A stretch of DNA of 64,000 bases from Actinokineospora sp. NBRC 105648 (GTDB lineage: Bacteria; Actinomycetota; Actinomycetes; Mycobacteriales; Pseudonocardiaceae). The notes below the pieces were generated by a model. The model did no database searches. It saw only the letters and a program-made list of their open reading frames with translations, and was not told where the DNA came from. This document shows positions 34,293-57,208 of this stretch, in pieces; the stretch's first letter is position 1, and each line of letters opens with the position of its first letter. The stretch covers positions 1 to 64,000 of the forward strand of contig NZ_BSTR01000025.1 of NCBI RefSeq assembly GCF_030269645.1. Direction: 5' to 3'. A program made the position numbers and the translations under genes.

Positions 34293-37200
34293 TCAGAGCC
34301 GCTCGCGCAGCAGGGCGCCGAGCCGGGCCGCCATCCGCGGCGAGACGACCTGCGCGTGCCTGCACTCGAACGGGAACGCCTCGACCGCGCCCGACACCAG
34401 CGGCCGCCAGTCCTCGGACGCGGGCCGGTGCGTGGACTCGAACCCCTCCTCCGGGACCAGCGCGTCGACCACGACGACGTCGCCGTCGTAGACCGGGTGG
34501 ACCGCCGAGGCCAACAACCGTTGGCTGGTCAGGTAACTCGCCACGACCGCGGCGATCGTCGCCTCGTCGAACTCGGCCATGATGTCGCCCCGCGCCCGGA
34601 TGATCTCCACCGCGGCGGGCATGGTCAGCTCATCCCGCTGGGCGGGCGAGAGCGGGTAGTCCAAATCGGACAGAAGACCCACCAGTGCCGCGGTCTCGTC
34701 CGTGGGCACGGTGTCCAACGCCGGGTCGAACAGCCGCGAGTCCAGCAGCGCCAGCAGCGAGACCTCCCGCCCGCGCGCCCGCAACTCCCCCGCCATCAGG
34801 TGCGCCAGGTTGCCGCCGAACGACCAACCCACCAGCCGGTAGGGCCCCTGCGGCTGGGTGGTGACGATCTCGTCGACGTAGCGGGAAGCCAAGGCGGACA
34901 ACGACTCGAACCGCGCTGACGGGTCAGCCAGCAATGGCGACTGCAACCCGTACATCGGGATGTCGGGCAGGTGCGCTTTGAGCCCGGCGAACTGCCAGGC
35001 GAGTCCGCTCGCCGGGTGTACGAAGAACACCGGCGTGCCCACCCCGGACCGCAGGCGCACCAAGGGCTCCAGCCCGCCCGAGTCCGCCTTGGTGTCCCAC
35101 CTGGCAGCCAGCGCGGCCACGGTCGGCGCGGCGAACAGCGTGGTGATCGGCAGCACGACCCCGAGCCGGGCGGTGATCGCCGCGCTGAGCCGCACCAACA
35201 GCAGCGAGTGGCCGCCGAGGGCGAAGAAGTCGTCGTCCACACCGACCTCGGCGATCCCGAGAACCTCGCCGAACAGTTCGCAGAGCACCCGTTCGCGTTC
35301 GGTCGAAGGCCCCCGCACCGCAGCGGGGGCGAAGTCGGGCGCGGGCAGCGCGCGCCGGTTCACCTTCCCGTTGTCGGTCAACGGGAACTCGTCGAGGACG
35401 ACGAAGGCCGATGGCACCATGTAGTCCGGCAGCCGGTCGGACACCGCGGCTCGCAGCGCCGCCGGGTCGCCACCCACCGTGTAGGCGACGAGCCGGGAGT
35501 CCCTGGCCACCACCACCGCGCGGGCCACACCATCCACAGTGGACAGCACCGCCTCGATCTCGCCCGGCTCGACCCGGAACCCGCGCACCTTGACCTGGTC
35601 GTCGGCCCGGCCCAGGTACGCCAGCGAGCCGGACGGGGTCCAGCGGGCGAGGTCGCCGGTGCGGTAGAGCCTGCCCGCACCGAACGGGTTCGCGACGAAC
35701 CTGGCGGCGGTCAGCCCCGGTCGCGCGTGGTAGCCGAGCGCGACACCCGCCCCGCCCAGGTAAAGCTCACCGGCCACACCGGCGGGGACGACCTGGAGCC
35801 GCGCGTCGAGCACGTGCGCCTGCGTCGCCCGGATCGGCTCGCCAATGACCACGGGACCACCGTCGACCTCGGCACTGGTCGACCACACCGTGGTTTCGGT
35901 CGGTCCGTAGAGATTGACCACTCGGCGAGCCCGCGCGGCGAGTTCGGCGGCCAGCGGTGCAGGCAGTGCCTCCCCGCCGACCAGCACGGTGGTGTCCGCT
36001 AGCGATATCCCGGCCTCCAGCACCGCCTGCCACAGCGATGGCGTGGCCTGCATGAACCCGTCGACCGACGGCAGCAGGCGCGGGTCGAGCACCTGCTCGC
36101 GCGGCACCACCCGCACGGTCGCACCCAGGGTGAGCGGCACCAGCAGCTCCAGCACCGCGATGTCGAACGACAGCGTGGTCACCGCGTGCACCCGGTCCCC
36201 CGGCCCGAAACCGACGACCTCGGCCATCGCGGCGGCGAAGTTCGCCAGCGCGGAGTGCGGGACCAGCACGCCCTTGGGCCGCCCGGTCGAGCCCGATGTG
36301 TAGATCACGTACGCGGTGTCGTCCGGATCGGGCAGCGCACCGGGCGTGCCCGCGAACTCGTCGGCCAGGGTCAGCGTGGGCACCGGCACGGGGATGGCTT
36401 CGCGCAGCTCAGGGGTGGTGACTAGCAACGTGGGCTGGGCGTCGGTCAGCATGTACGCCAGCCGGTCGGCCGGGTAGCCGGGGTCGAGCGGCAGGTAGGC
36501 CGCGCCCGAGCGCAGCACGGCCAGCATCGCCACGACCATCCCGGTCGTGCGCGGCAACGCGAGGGCGACGACCTGCCCCGGCCCGGCGCCCCGCCGGACC
36601 AGCTCGCCCGCGAGGGCGTCCACCCGGTCCGCCAGCTCGCGGTAGGTCAGCTCGCCGTCCTCCCCGGTCAGCGCCACGGCCCCCGGCGTGCGGTCCGCTT
36701 GGGCGAGCACCGACTCCGGCAGGGTGGCCCGAACTGGCTCGTCGAACCGGTTCCAGCCGGTCAGCAGGGTCGAGCGCTCGGCGGTGTCGAGCAGGTCGAC
36801 TGAACCGACCCGCAGGCCGGGCTCGGCGGCCAGCGCCGCGACCAGCCGGACCAACCGGGCGGCGATGACCTCGGCGGTGGCCCGGTCGAACAGGTCGTCG
36901 GCGTACTCGACGGTGCCGGTGAGGCCGTCGGCCAGCTCGGTGAAGGTGAAGGTGAGGTCGAACCGCGCTGTGGTCGTGCTCTCGGTCTGCTCCGCGGTCT
37001 CCACCCCGGGCAGCCCGAGGTCGCGGTCGTCGGCGTCGTGGAAGATGACCATGGTCTGGAACAGCGGGTGCCTGCCCATCGACCGGCCCGGGTTGAGGAC
37101 CTCCACCAGCCGCTCGAACGGCACGTCTTGGTGGGCGTAGGCGGCCAGGTCGGTCTCTCGGACCCGGCGCAGCAGCTCCGCGAAAGTCGGGTCGCCGGAG

Positions 37201-40200
37201 ACGTCGGTGCGCAGCACCAACGTGTTCAAGAAGAACCCGACCAAGCCGTCGAGCGCCTCGTCGGTCCGCCCAGCGATGGGTGCGCCCAGCGGGATGTCCT
37301 CCCCCGCGCCCAGCCGCGACAGCAGGGCGGCGACCGCTGCTTGGGCCGCCATGAACAGCGTGGCCCCCGCCGCTCGGGCCGTAGTCCGCAGCGCTCGCGC
37401 GGTCTCGGCGTCGAGGTCGAACCGGACCTCGCCACCGCGGTAGGTCGCCACCGCGGGCCGGGGGCGGTCGACCGGGAGCGCCAGCTCCTCCGGCATCCCG
37501 GCGAGCGCGTCCCGCCAGTGCGCCAGCTGCGTCGACACCACGCTACCACTGTCCTCTTCGGACCCGAGCAGCTCGCGCTGCCACAGCGTGTAGTCCGCGT
37601 ACTGCACTGGCAGCGGCGCCCAGTCCGGCGCCGCACCCGCCTGGCGGGCGGCGTAGGCGGCACCCAGGTCGCCGAGCAGCGGCGCGGTGGACCACTCGTC
37701 GGCGGCGATGTGGTGCAGCAGCACGACGATCACCGACTCGGCCGCCGAGAGGCGGAACAGCCAGGCGCGCACGGGGATCTCGGCCGACAGGTCGAGGCCG
37801 TACTCCCCCGCCGCCGCGACCAGGGAGTCGACCTCCGCCGGACTCGTGTCGACGACGTCCAGCTGAACATCCACAGTGGACAGCACGTGCTGGCGGGGAA
37901 CGCCGTCGTGGTCCGGGAAGACGGTGCGCAGGCTCTCATGCCTGGTCACCACGTCACCCAGGGCCAACCGCAGCGCGGCCGCGTCGACCGCGCCGGTCAG
38001 CCGGGCCGTCAGCGGGATGTTGTAGGTGGTGCTGGGCCCCTCCATCCGGAACAGGAACCACAACCGCTGCTGGGCGAACGACAACGGCAGCCGCTCCGGC
38101 CGCTCGGCGCGCGCCAGCGCCCGCCGGACCGTACCGCCCGCAGGCAGTCGCTCGACCAGACCGGCGACCGTGGACGCCTCGAACACGTCCCGGATGGTCG
38201 GCTCCACGCCGAGCACCGACCGGATCCGGCTCACCAGCTTGGTGGCGAGCAGGGAATGGCCACCCAGGGCGAAGAAGTCGTCGTCCAGACCGACTTCCTC
38301 CCGGCCGAGCAGGTCGGCGAAGACCCCGGCCACCAGCTCTTCCCGAGGCGTGCGCGGAGCCGGGCGCGGGCCGCCGTCGACCACTGGCTCGGGCAGCGCG
38401 CGCCGGTCGACCTTGCCGTTGGCGGTCATCGGGAGCGCGTCGAGGACCACGAACGCCGAGGGGACCATGTAGTCGGGCAGCGCGCTCTTGGCCCAGTCGG
38501 CCAGATCCGTGGGCGCGGAGCCGTCGGGCACCACGTGCGCGACCAGGGAAGACCCCTGCCAGACGGTGACGACCGCGGACCGCACGCCGGGGTGGCGCAG
38601 CAGCGCGGCCTCGACCTCCTCGAGCTCCAGCCGCATGCCGCGGATCTTGACCTGGTTGTCCGCGCGGCCGACGAAGTCCAGGGTCCCGTCGCCCGCCCAG
38701 CGCACCAGGTCCCCGGTGCGGTAGAGGCGGCCTGGGCCGAACGGGTTGGCCACGAACCGTGCCGCGGTGAGGTCCGGCCGGTGCACGTAGCCGCGCCCCA
38801 GCAGGTAGCCGCCGACGTACAGCTCGCCCGCGACGCCGGGCGGAACCGGGTTGAGCGCGGTGTCGAGGACGTAGAGCTGGGTGTTCGGGTTCGGGCCACC
38901 GATGGAGGTGGCGATCCGGTCGGCGTCGGCGCGGTAGACCACGTGCGAGACGCCGATCGTGGTCTCGGCGGGGCCGTAGCCGTGGTACATCGTGGTGTCC
39001 AGCGCGGCCCGGAAGCGGTCGAACAGCTCCGGGGTCAGCACTTCGCCGCCGCACCAAACGTGCTTAAGCCCGCGCAGCGCGGGGGTGCCGTCGGCCAGCT
39101 CCAGCAGGGCGTCGAGCATCGAGGACGGCAGGTAGACGAAGGTGACGCCCTCGCCATCGATGAGGTCAAGCAGGTAGCGCGGGTCGCGCTCACCGCCGGG
39201 CTCGGCGATGACCACCCGGCCGCCGGTGAGCAGCGGCAGCAGGATCTCGTTGACCGAGATGTCGAACGACAGCGGTGCCTTGAACAGCGCCGCGTCGCCG
39301 ATCCCGAAGCCGAGCAACCCGCTCTGCCAGACCATCCGCGCGCAGATGGCCTCGTGCCGGATCATCGCGCCCTTGGGCGTGCCGGTGGAGCCCGAGGTGA
39401 ACATGACGTAGGCCAGCTGCTTGCCGTGCGCGGGCACGTCCGGGCCCGAAGCAGGATGTCCACTGTGGACCCAGCGGTTCAGGTCCGCGGACACGGTGTC
39501 CGCGGCGGCAGGCACACCGCCCGGGCCGGTCACGGTGAGCACTGCCCCCGACTCGCTCAGCACGGTCTCCCGACGGGAAAGCGGCCAGGTCGGGTCGAGC
39601 GGCACGAAGGCGCCACCCGCCCGCAAGATCGCCAGCAGCGCTACGACCATCTCCGCGCCGCGGGGCAGGCCGATCGCCACCACCCGCTCCGGACCGACAC
39701 CGCGCAGCCGGAGCTCGTGGGCGAGCTGGCTGACGCGGGTGTCGAGGTCGCGATAGGACAGTCTGGTTGTCCCGGATACCAAGGCGATCTCGTCGGGATG
39801 GGCCGCGAACGTGGTGGCCAGCAGCTCCGGCAGGGTCCGGGTGACCTCGGGTTCGGCGGTGTCGTTCCACGTCCGCAGGACGAGTTCACGCTCGTCGGCG
39901 GAGAGCAGGTCGACCCGGCGCACCGGCTGCTCGGCGTCGTTGGCGACCGCCGCGAGCAGGCGGACGAGCCGAGCGGCGAGGTTGGCCACGGTGGCGCGGT
40001 CGAACAGGTCGGTGGCGTACTCGATCGACCCAGCCATGCCCTCCGGGGTGTCGGCGAAGCCGAACGACAGGTCGAACTTGGCGGTCGTGGCGGCGACGTC
40101 GCGGGCGGTGGTCGCGGTGCCGGGCAGCCCGAGATCGCCCTCGTCCCGCGGGGTGTGCGTGACCATGACGTGGAACAGCGGGTGCCGGGCCATCGACCGA

Positions 40201-43200
40201 GCCGGGTTCAGCAGCTCCACCAGCCGCTCGAACGGCACGTCCTGGTGAGCGTAGGCGGCCAGGTCGGTCTCCCGGACCCGGCGCATCAGCTCGCCGAAGG
40301 TCGGGTCGCCGGAGACGTCAGTGCGCAGCACCAGCGTGTTGACGAAGAACCCGACCAGCCGGTCCAGCCCCTCGTCGGTGCGGCCCGCGATAGGCGTGCC
40401 CAGCGGGATGTCCTCCCCCGCGCCCAGCCGCGACAGCAACGCCGCGACCGCCCCCTGGACGACCATGAACATCGTGACACCGTTGTCCCGCGCCAGTTCC
40501 CGCAGGCGGGCAGCGACCTCGGGCGGCAAGTCGAAACGCAGGTCGGCGCCCCGGTAGGAGGCCACGGCCGGGCGCGGTCGGTCCAGCGGCAGCGCGATCT
40601 CGTCGGGCGAGCCCGCCAGCGCGCCACGCCAGTAGGCGACCTGTTGGGCGATCACGCTGCCCGGGTCGTCCTCGGCGCCGAGCAACTCGCGCTGCCAGAG
40701 CGTGTAGTCGCCGTACTGCACCGGCAGATCAGTCCACTCAGGACTCTCACCCCGCAGTCGGGCGGCGTAGGCGGCGCCCAGGTCGCCGAGCAGCGGCGCG
40801 GTCGACCACTCGTCGGCGGCGATGTGGTGCACCAGCAGCACGATCACCGACTCGTCGCCACCCGTGCGGAACAGCCACGCCCGCACGGGGATCTCGGTGG
40901 ACAGGTCGAAGGCGTACTCGGTCGCCTCCTGGACCCGCGCGTCGACCTCGGTCGTGTCCACCACGTCCAGCGGGACCACGGCGTCCGCGAGCACCCGCTG
41001 GTGCGGCGTGCCGTCATGGTCACCGAACACCGTGCGCAGGCTCTCGTGCCGGGCGACCACGTCGTCCAGCGCGAGCCGCAACGCGGCCGGGTCGACCTCG
41101 CCGGTCAGGTGCGCGACGAACGGGATGTTGTTGGTGGCGCTGGGCCCCTCCATCCGGAACAGGAACCACAACCGCTGCTGGGCGAATGAGAGCGGCAGCG
41201 GCTCAGGCCGCTCGACCCGGGTCAGCGCCGGGCGCTCTGTGGACACAGTAAGTCGCGCGGCGATACCCGCGACGGTGCGGGCCGCGAACACGTCCCGGAT
41301 CGAGAGCTCCACGCCGAGCGCGGCGCGCACCCGGGAGGTGAGCCGGGTGGCCAGCAGCGAATGGCCGCCGATGGTGAAGAAGTCGTCGTCCGGGCCCACC
41401 TCGGGCAGACCCAGGACCTCGGCGAACAACCCGGCGATGATCTCCTCGGCCGGGGTGCGCGCCGCTCGGCCGCCACCGGCGGCCAGGTCGGGCGCGGGCA
41501 GCGCCTTGCGGTCGACCTTGCCGCTGGGCGTGGTCGGCAGTTCGGCGAGCACGACCACGGCGGCGGGGACCATGTTGTCGGGAAGCCGCTTCGCCGCGTG
41601 CGCGCGGACGGCGGCCGGGTCCAGCTCCCCGGCGGCCACGACGTAGCCGACGAGTCGCTCGTCCCGCACGGCGACCGACGCGCGGGCGACACCGGGCGCG
41701 GTGGCCAGGACGGCCTCGACCTCACCCGGCTCGATCCGGAAGCCGCGCACCTTGACCTGGTCGTCCACCCGGCCGAGGAACTCCAGCGAACCGTTGGCGT
41801 CCCAGCGGACCAGGTCACCGGTCCGGTAGAGCCTGCCCCCGCCCGCCGGATCGGCGACGAACCGCTCGGCGGTGAGCGCGGGCAGGTTGAGGTACCCCCG
41901 CGCCAGGCCAGGGCCACCGAGGTAGAGCTCTCCCGGCACCCCGGGCGCCACCAAACCGAGCGTGGGGTTGAGCACCACGGCCGCCAGGTTCGCCACCGGC
42001 CTGCCGATGACGACGTCGGCGCCCCGAACCTCGGCGAATACAGCATCCACAGTGGACTCTGTGGGGCCGTAGAAGTTGACCGCGGTCACCTCCGCCGTCG
42101 CGAGCGCCGCCCACAGCGCCGGGCTGACGGCCTCGCCGCCGGTGCCCACCACGCGCAGATCAGTGTCGAGCAGGCCCTCCTCGATCAACCGGGACAACAA
42201 CGCCGGGGCAGCGTCGAGGTAGCCGATCCCGTTCGCGCGCACGTAGTCGACGAGCGCGGCGGGGTCCAAGACCGACGCAGGCTCCACAACATGCAGTTCG
42301 TGTCCCGCGAACAGCCACAGCAGCCCGTCGACGGACGCGTCGAAGGAAAACGACGCGGCGTTGAGCACTCGCAGGCGCTCCACGGGCATGACCGACGCGC
42401 GGTGCGAGGCGAGCAGGTTCACCAAGCCCGCGTGCTCGACCACGACGCCCTTGGGCCTGCCCGTCGATCCAGACGTGTACACCACGTACGCCGCGCCGAG
42501 CACCTCAACCGGGGAGAACGGCGCCGGTTCGACGGTGTCGAGGGCGACAGCGGCAGAGCCGAATCGGGGAGCCAGGTCGGCGGTCGTGAGCACGATGCCG
42601 GGATTGGTGTCGTAGAGCATGAAGGAAATGCGGTCGTCCGGGTACGCCGGGTCCAACACCAGGTACGCCGCCCCGGACTTCCACACCGCGAGGATCGCCA
42701 CGACCAGCTCGACCGACGCGGGCAGCGCCAATCCGACGACGTCACCGGCGGCCACGTCCAGTCCGCCCGCCAGGGCAGACGAGCGCTGGTCGAGGTCGGC
42801 GAAGGTCAGCGCGCCGTCGGGCGCGACGACCGCGACGGCGTCCGGGGTCTCGGCCACCTGGCGGGCGAACACCGACAGCAGCGAGGTGTCCGCGACCGGG
42901 ATTCGCGGTCCCTGCCCGGCTTCGGCCAAAGCGAGGCGGTCCTGCGGTGACACAAGATCAACGCTGTGGATCGGGCGCTCGGGGTTCTCCGCCAGCGCGG
43001 TCAGCGCCAGGATGAGCCGGTCGGCCACCCGCCGCACCGCCGCGTGGCCGAGGACGTCCGGGCGGAACTCCAGCGACAGCTCGAGCCCGGCCCCGACCTC
43101 GGCGGTGAGGGTGAGCGGGTAGTCGGTGGCGTCGGTGCCCGACACCCCGGACACGGTCAGCCCGGCGGCGGCCTCGGCGGCGCCGAGCGCGTCGGTGTCG

Positions 43201-46200
43201 ACCGGGTAGCTCTCGAAGACGGTGAGCGTGTCGAACAGCTCGGGCAGCCCGGTCCCCCGGCGGATGTCGGCCAGGCCGAGGTGCTGGTGCTCGATCAGCA
43301 CCGACTGGGCCGCCTGCAGCGCGCGGGCCGCCGCGCCCACGGTGTCGGCCGGGTCGACCCGGACCCGCACCGGGACGGTGTTGATGAACAGCCCGATCAT
43401 CGACTCGACCCCGGGCAGGTCGGCGGGCCGCCCGGAGACGGTCGCGCCGAACACGACGTCGTCGCGGCCCAGTCCGCGCGCCAGGGTGAGCCCCCAGGCG
43501 AACTGCACGGCGGTGTTGAGGGTGATGCCCAGCCCCCGAGCGGTCTCGGTGAGCTGGTCGGACAACGCGCGCGAGACCTCGACCGCGACCTGCTCCGGGC
43601 GAACCGCGGTGGTCGCCGCGACGCCGGTGCCCGCGACCAGGGTCGGCTCCTCGAGCCCGGCGAGAGCAGTGGCCCACGCGGTGAGCGCGGCTCGCCGGTC
43701 CTGTGTGGACAGCCAGGTGAGGTAGTCGGCGAACGGCTTGGGCCTGGGCAGGGCGGTGCCCGCGTAGAGCTGGAAGAGCTCTTGGCCCAGCAGCGGTGTC
43801 GACCAGCCGTCGAGCAGCACGTGATGGTTGGTGATCACCAGGCGGTGGCCGCCGTCGGGCAGCCGGACGAGCAGGAACCGGATGAGGGGCGCCGTCGCCG
43901 GGTCGAACCGGGTGTCGCGGTCCGCGGCGAGCAGGGCGTCGAGGTCACCGGTCGCCTCACGCCACGGGGCTCGGACCCCGTCGAGGACGAGCTGCACGGG
44001 CTCGCCGGAGGGGCGGGCGCGGAAGCAGGCGCGCAGGTTCGGGTGGCGCTCCAGCAGGGCGTCGGCGGCGGTGCGCAACCGGGCGGCGTCGACCGGCCCC
44101 TCCAGGTGCAGCACGGTCTGGACGGTGTAAACGTCCTGGTCCGCACTGTCCAAACCGGACAGGAACAGCAAGCCCTCCTGCAACGGCGTGAGCGGCCAGA
44201 CCTCCGCCAGCCGTGGCTCGGCTGCCGCCAGCGCGTCGATCTCGCCCTGGTCGATCGCCACCAGGGGGAAGTCCGACGGCGTGTGACCGCCGGTGGCGCT
44301 GCCCAGCTCGGCGAGCGCGGCGAACCAGTGCGCGCCGAGTTCGGCGATCTTCGCGGCGGTCAGGACGCCGTCGGCCCAGGTCCAGTCGACGGTGAGCACC
44401 GGGCCGCCGGGTCCGTCGAGGGTGGTGAGGTCGATCTGCAGCGCGTGGTCCAGCGGCATCGCGGGGTCGGCGCCGCCGCCGATGCCCGCCACCGGCTCCC
44501 ACGGACCGGCCTCGGCCGCGCCGGAACCGAACCGACCGAGGTAGTTGACCAGCACCTGCGGCCGGTCGAGCGCGGCCAGGCGAGCGGCGGTGTCGGGGTT
44601 GAGGTGGCGCAGCAGTCCGTACCCGGTGCCCTCGCCGGGGGTCGCGCGCAGCTGTTCCTTGACCCGCTTGAGGGTCGCGGCGACGTCGGTCGGGTCGATG
44701 CCCGCCAGCCGGACCGGGTACAGGCTGGTGAACCAGCCGACGGTGCGGTGCAGGTCGGCGCCGTCGACCAAGCCCTCGTCGCGGCCGTGGCCCTCGCGGT
44801 CGAGCAGCAGCGCGGTGCGACCGGGCCGCCACCGCGCGACGGCAACGGCCAAACCGGCCAGCAGCACGTCGTCCACGGTGGCGTGGAAGCGAGCGGGGAC
44901 GTTGGTGAGCAACGGTTCGGTGAGCGCGGGCGCCAACTCCGTGCGGTGCGTACGCGCGGTCGCGAGTGTGTCCGCCGCGGTGAGGGCTCGGGCGCCGAGC
45001 GGCGGGTCGCCGCCGTCGAGCACTCCGACCCAGTGATCGAGCTGCGCGGTGTCCGCGGCGGCCTCGACCAGTCCGGTGGCCCAGCGGCGGAACGACGTGC
45101 CGACCGGCGCGAGCTCGTGGCCGTCGTGCGCGGCGGCCAGGTCGGGCAGCAAGATCCGCCAGGACACGCCGTCGACCACCAGGTGGTGCGCGGCGACCAA
45201 GACCTGGTCACCGGCCAGCACGACGCGAACGACAACGCCGGCCGCCGGGTCCAATTCACCGAGCACGGCGTCCACGTCCAGCCGCTCCGCCACGCTGACC
45301 ACGGTGCGCGCATCGATGCGTTCAGCGACCAGCAGCCCCTCAGGGGTCAGCCGGGCGCGCAGGACCTCGTGGATGTCCAGCACTGCCTGCACCGCGCGGA
45401 CCAAGGCGGACTCGGTGAGTCCGGCGGGCGCTCGGACGACCTGGACCTGGGCGAACCGGTCGATCGGACCACCCAGCTCGAGCAGGTCGCGCATGATTGG
45501 GGTGAACGGGACGAGACCAACCCCCGCACCCGCCTCCTCAGACACCGGGACGGTGTCCGTCGTGGCGACCGTGGCGAGCGCCGCAGGCGTGCGCTGCTCG
45601 AACACATCGCGCGGGGACAGCCGCAGGCCCGCCGCGCGGGCCCGGCTGACCAGCTGGATGGAGACGATGCTGTCGCCGCCAAGGGTGAAGAAGTCGTCGT
45701 CCACCCCGACCGTCGGCAGGCCGAGCACCTGGGCGACCAGGTCGCGCAGCAGCGCCTCGGCGGGGGTGGCGGGCTCGCGACCCGCGGTGACCAGTCCGGC
45801 GAAGTCGGGCGCGGGCAGGGCCGCACGGTCGACCTTTCCGTTGGGCAGCAACGGGAACTCGTCGAGCGACACCACCGCGGCGGGCACCATGTGCTCCGGC
45901 AGCACAGCACTGGCGTGCGCGCGGGCGGCATCCGCGTCGCCGGTCACGTACGCCACCAGCCGGGCAACGCCGGGCTGGTCCTCGCGCACCACGACGACCG
46001 CGCGGCCGGCGACCTCGGCGAGCACGGACTCGACCTCGCCCGGCTCGATCCGGAAGCCGCGCACCTTGACCTGGTCGTCGGCCCGACCGACGAACTCCAG
46101 GGAACCGTCGGCGGACCAGCGGACCAGGTCGCCGGTGCGGTAGAGGCGGCCGTCGCCGAACGGGTTCGCCACGAACCGCTCGGCGGTGAGCCCAGGTCGG

Positions 46201-48517
46201 TTCAGGTATCCCCGCGCGACACCGGGGCCCCCGAGGTAGAGCTCTCCCACGACCCCGGGGCCGACCCGGGTGAGCGCGGTGTCCAGCACGTGCGCCGCGG
46301 TGTTGGCGACCGGGCGACCGATGACGACGTCGACACCCGCCACCGGCGCGACCACGGCGTCCACAGTGGACTCGGTGGGGCCGTAGAAGTTGAACGCCTC
46401 GGCCCGCGCCGCCGCTAGCCGCCGCCACAGCGCGGACGGCACGGCCTCGCCACCGGTGCCGACCACGGCGATGTCGGTGTCCAGCAGTCCGGCGTCGACC
46501 ACCTGCGTCAGCAGGGCAGGCGCGGCGTCGAGGTAGCCGATGCCGTGGTCGCGCACGTAGTCGACCAGCGCGGCGGCGTCACCCATGAGATCCGCGTCCG
46601 CGATGTGCAGTTCATGGCCCGCCAGCAGCCACAGCAACGGGTCGAGCGCGGCGTCGAAGGAGAACGACGCCGCGTGCACCACCGACCCCGGCCGCATCAC
46701 CGATACGCGGTGCGCGGCGAGGAGGTTGGCCAAGCCCGCGTGCTCGACCACCACCCCCTTGGGCCGCCCAGTGGACCCAGAGGTGTAGATCACGTACGCC
46801 GCGCCGTCGGCGGGCAGCGCGAAGGTTTCTGCGGGCAGGTCCGGCAACTCGCGGAGCACTACCGCAGGCTCGGCGTCAGTGAGCATGAAGTCGATCCGCT
46901 CGGCCGGGTAGCCGGGGTCGACGGGCAGGTGGACGCCACCGGCCTTCCACACCGCGAGCAGCGCGACGACGGCGTCGGGCGAGCGCGGCAGCAGGGAGGC
47001 GACCACCGACCCCGGGCGAACATCCTGATCACGCAGCCACGCGGCCAGCCTGCCCGAGCGTTCATCGAGTTCAGCGAAAGTCAGGGTGCTGTCGGCGTGC
47101 CGGACCGCGATCGCCTCGGGCGTGGCCGCGACGCTGTCGGCGAAGACCTCCAGGACCGAGCCACTGACCTCGACCACCGGCCCACGACTGGCCGTGTCGA
47201 TCGCCTGTCGCTCCACATCGGACAACAGATCAAGGGTGCGCACCCGGGTCTCGGGAGCCTCGACGAACGCCGCGAGGGCACTGATCAGCTTGCGTGACAA
47301 CAACTCCGTCGTCATGCCGTCGATCACGTCCGGTCGGTGGTCGATCCACGCGGTCAACCCGTCGGTTGCCTCGGCGGTCAGCGTCACCGGGTAGTTGGTG
47401 TCGTCGGTGCCCTCGGCGCTGAGCACGCGCAGGCCCGCGGTCGCCTCCGCCTTGCCCAGAGCCGCCGTGTCGACGGGGTAGCTCTCGAAAACGGTGATCG
47501 TGTCGAAGAGCTCCGCGAGCCCGGTGTGTCGCTGCACGCGGGAAAGCCCCATGTACTGGTGGTCCATCACCCTGGCCTGCTCGGCCTGCACGCGCCGCAG
47601 GAAGTCGGCGACGGTCTCGGCCGGGTCGAGCCGCACCCGCACCGGCACGGTGTTGATGAACAGCCCGATCATCGACTCCACACCGGGTAGGTCGGCGGGC
47701 CTGCCGGACACCGTCGCGCCGAACACGACATCGGCCCGACCGAGGTGCCGGGCGAGCACCAGCCCCCAGGCCGCCTGCAGCACGGTGTTGACCGTGATCC
47801 GCAGCGAGCGGGCCACCTCGGCGAGCCGGGTCGCCAGCTCGTCGGTCACCTCGACCGGCACGCGCGCGGTGAGCGAGCCCGAGTTGGACGCTCCGGGCGG
47901 GCCGAGCAGCGTCGGCTCGGTGACCCCGGCCAGCGCCGCAGCCCAGGTGCGCTCGCCCGCGTCGCGGTCCTGCCGCGCCAGCCACACCAGGTAGTCGCGG
48001 AACGGCCGCACGCGGCGCAGTCCGGACGCCTCGCCGCGGGCTCCGTAGATCTCGAACAGCTCGCCGAGCAGCAGCGGCGTCGACCAGCCGTCGACCAGGA
48101 TGTGGTGGTTGGTGAACAGCAGCCGGTAGCGGTCCGGGCCCAGCTTGGCGACCAGGAACCGCACCAGCGGCGGGGTGGCCAGGTCGAACCTGGTCGCCCG
48201 GTCGCGCTCGAGGATCCGCGCCCACTCGTCCTCGGCGTCGGCCCGCTCGGACAGGTCGACCTCGACCCACGGCAGCCCCACCCGCGCGGGGATGAGCTGC
48301 ACGGGCCGGTCGCCCTCCTCGGCGGAGAAGCACGCGCGCAGGTTCGGGTGGCGGCGCAGCAGCGCCTGCGCCGACTCGCGCATCAGCTCGCTGTCCAACG
48401 CGCCCTCGACGTCCAGCACGGTCTGCACCGTGTAGATGTCCACAGTGGACTTGTCGTAGCCCGCCAGGAAGAGCAGCCCCTCCTGCAGCGGCGACAGCGG
48501 CCAGATGTCCTGCAGGC

Positions 48518-48521
<4 letters not shown>
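34293..48521 (-). CDS. Four-module terminal NRPS: C-A-T-E, C-A-T, C-A(hOrn)-T, C-A(Gly)-T-TE
   Basis: A 4742-residue peptide synthetase with a GTGA overlap to the upstream NRPS. Module 1 (about 48521-44230): D-C-L type C with [11 protein letters not shown] with GGDSIVS, and E with [12 protein letters not shown]. Module 2 (to 41260): [11 protein letters not shown] with GGHSLLA, no E. Module 3 (to 38140) and module 4 (to 35110) have C domains with HHIAADEWS. The TE (35060 to the end) has GWSFGG with the catalytic Ser. A-domain pockets read by alignment to GrsA: modules 1 and 2 DADDGGFVDK (acidic, likely a basic residue), module 3 DINYWGGIGK (N5-hydroxyornithine), module 4 DILQLGLVWK (glycine). 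It should complete and release the siderophore peptide. Confidence 0.95.

Positions 48522-57204
<8,683 letters not shown>

Positions 57205-57208
<4 letters not shown>

Noticed and set aside
37038-41189. Long plus-strand frame opposite the NRPS (about 1380 codons)
   Set aside because: It is a codon-bias shadow of the NRPS gene, with Arg/Gln/Val-rich composition and no domain pattern.
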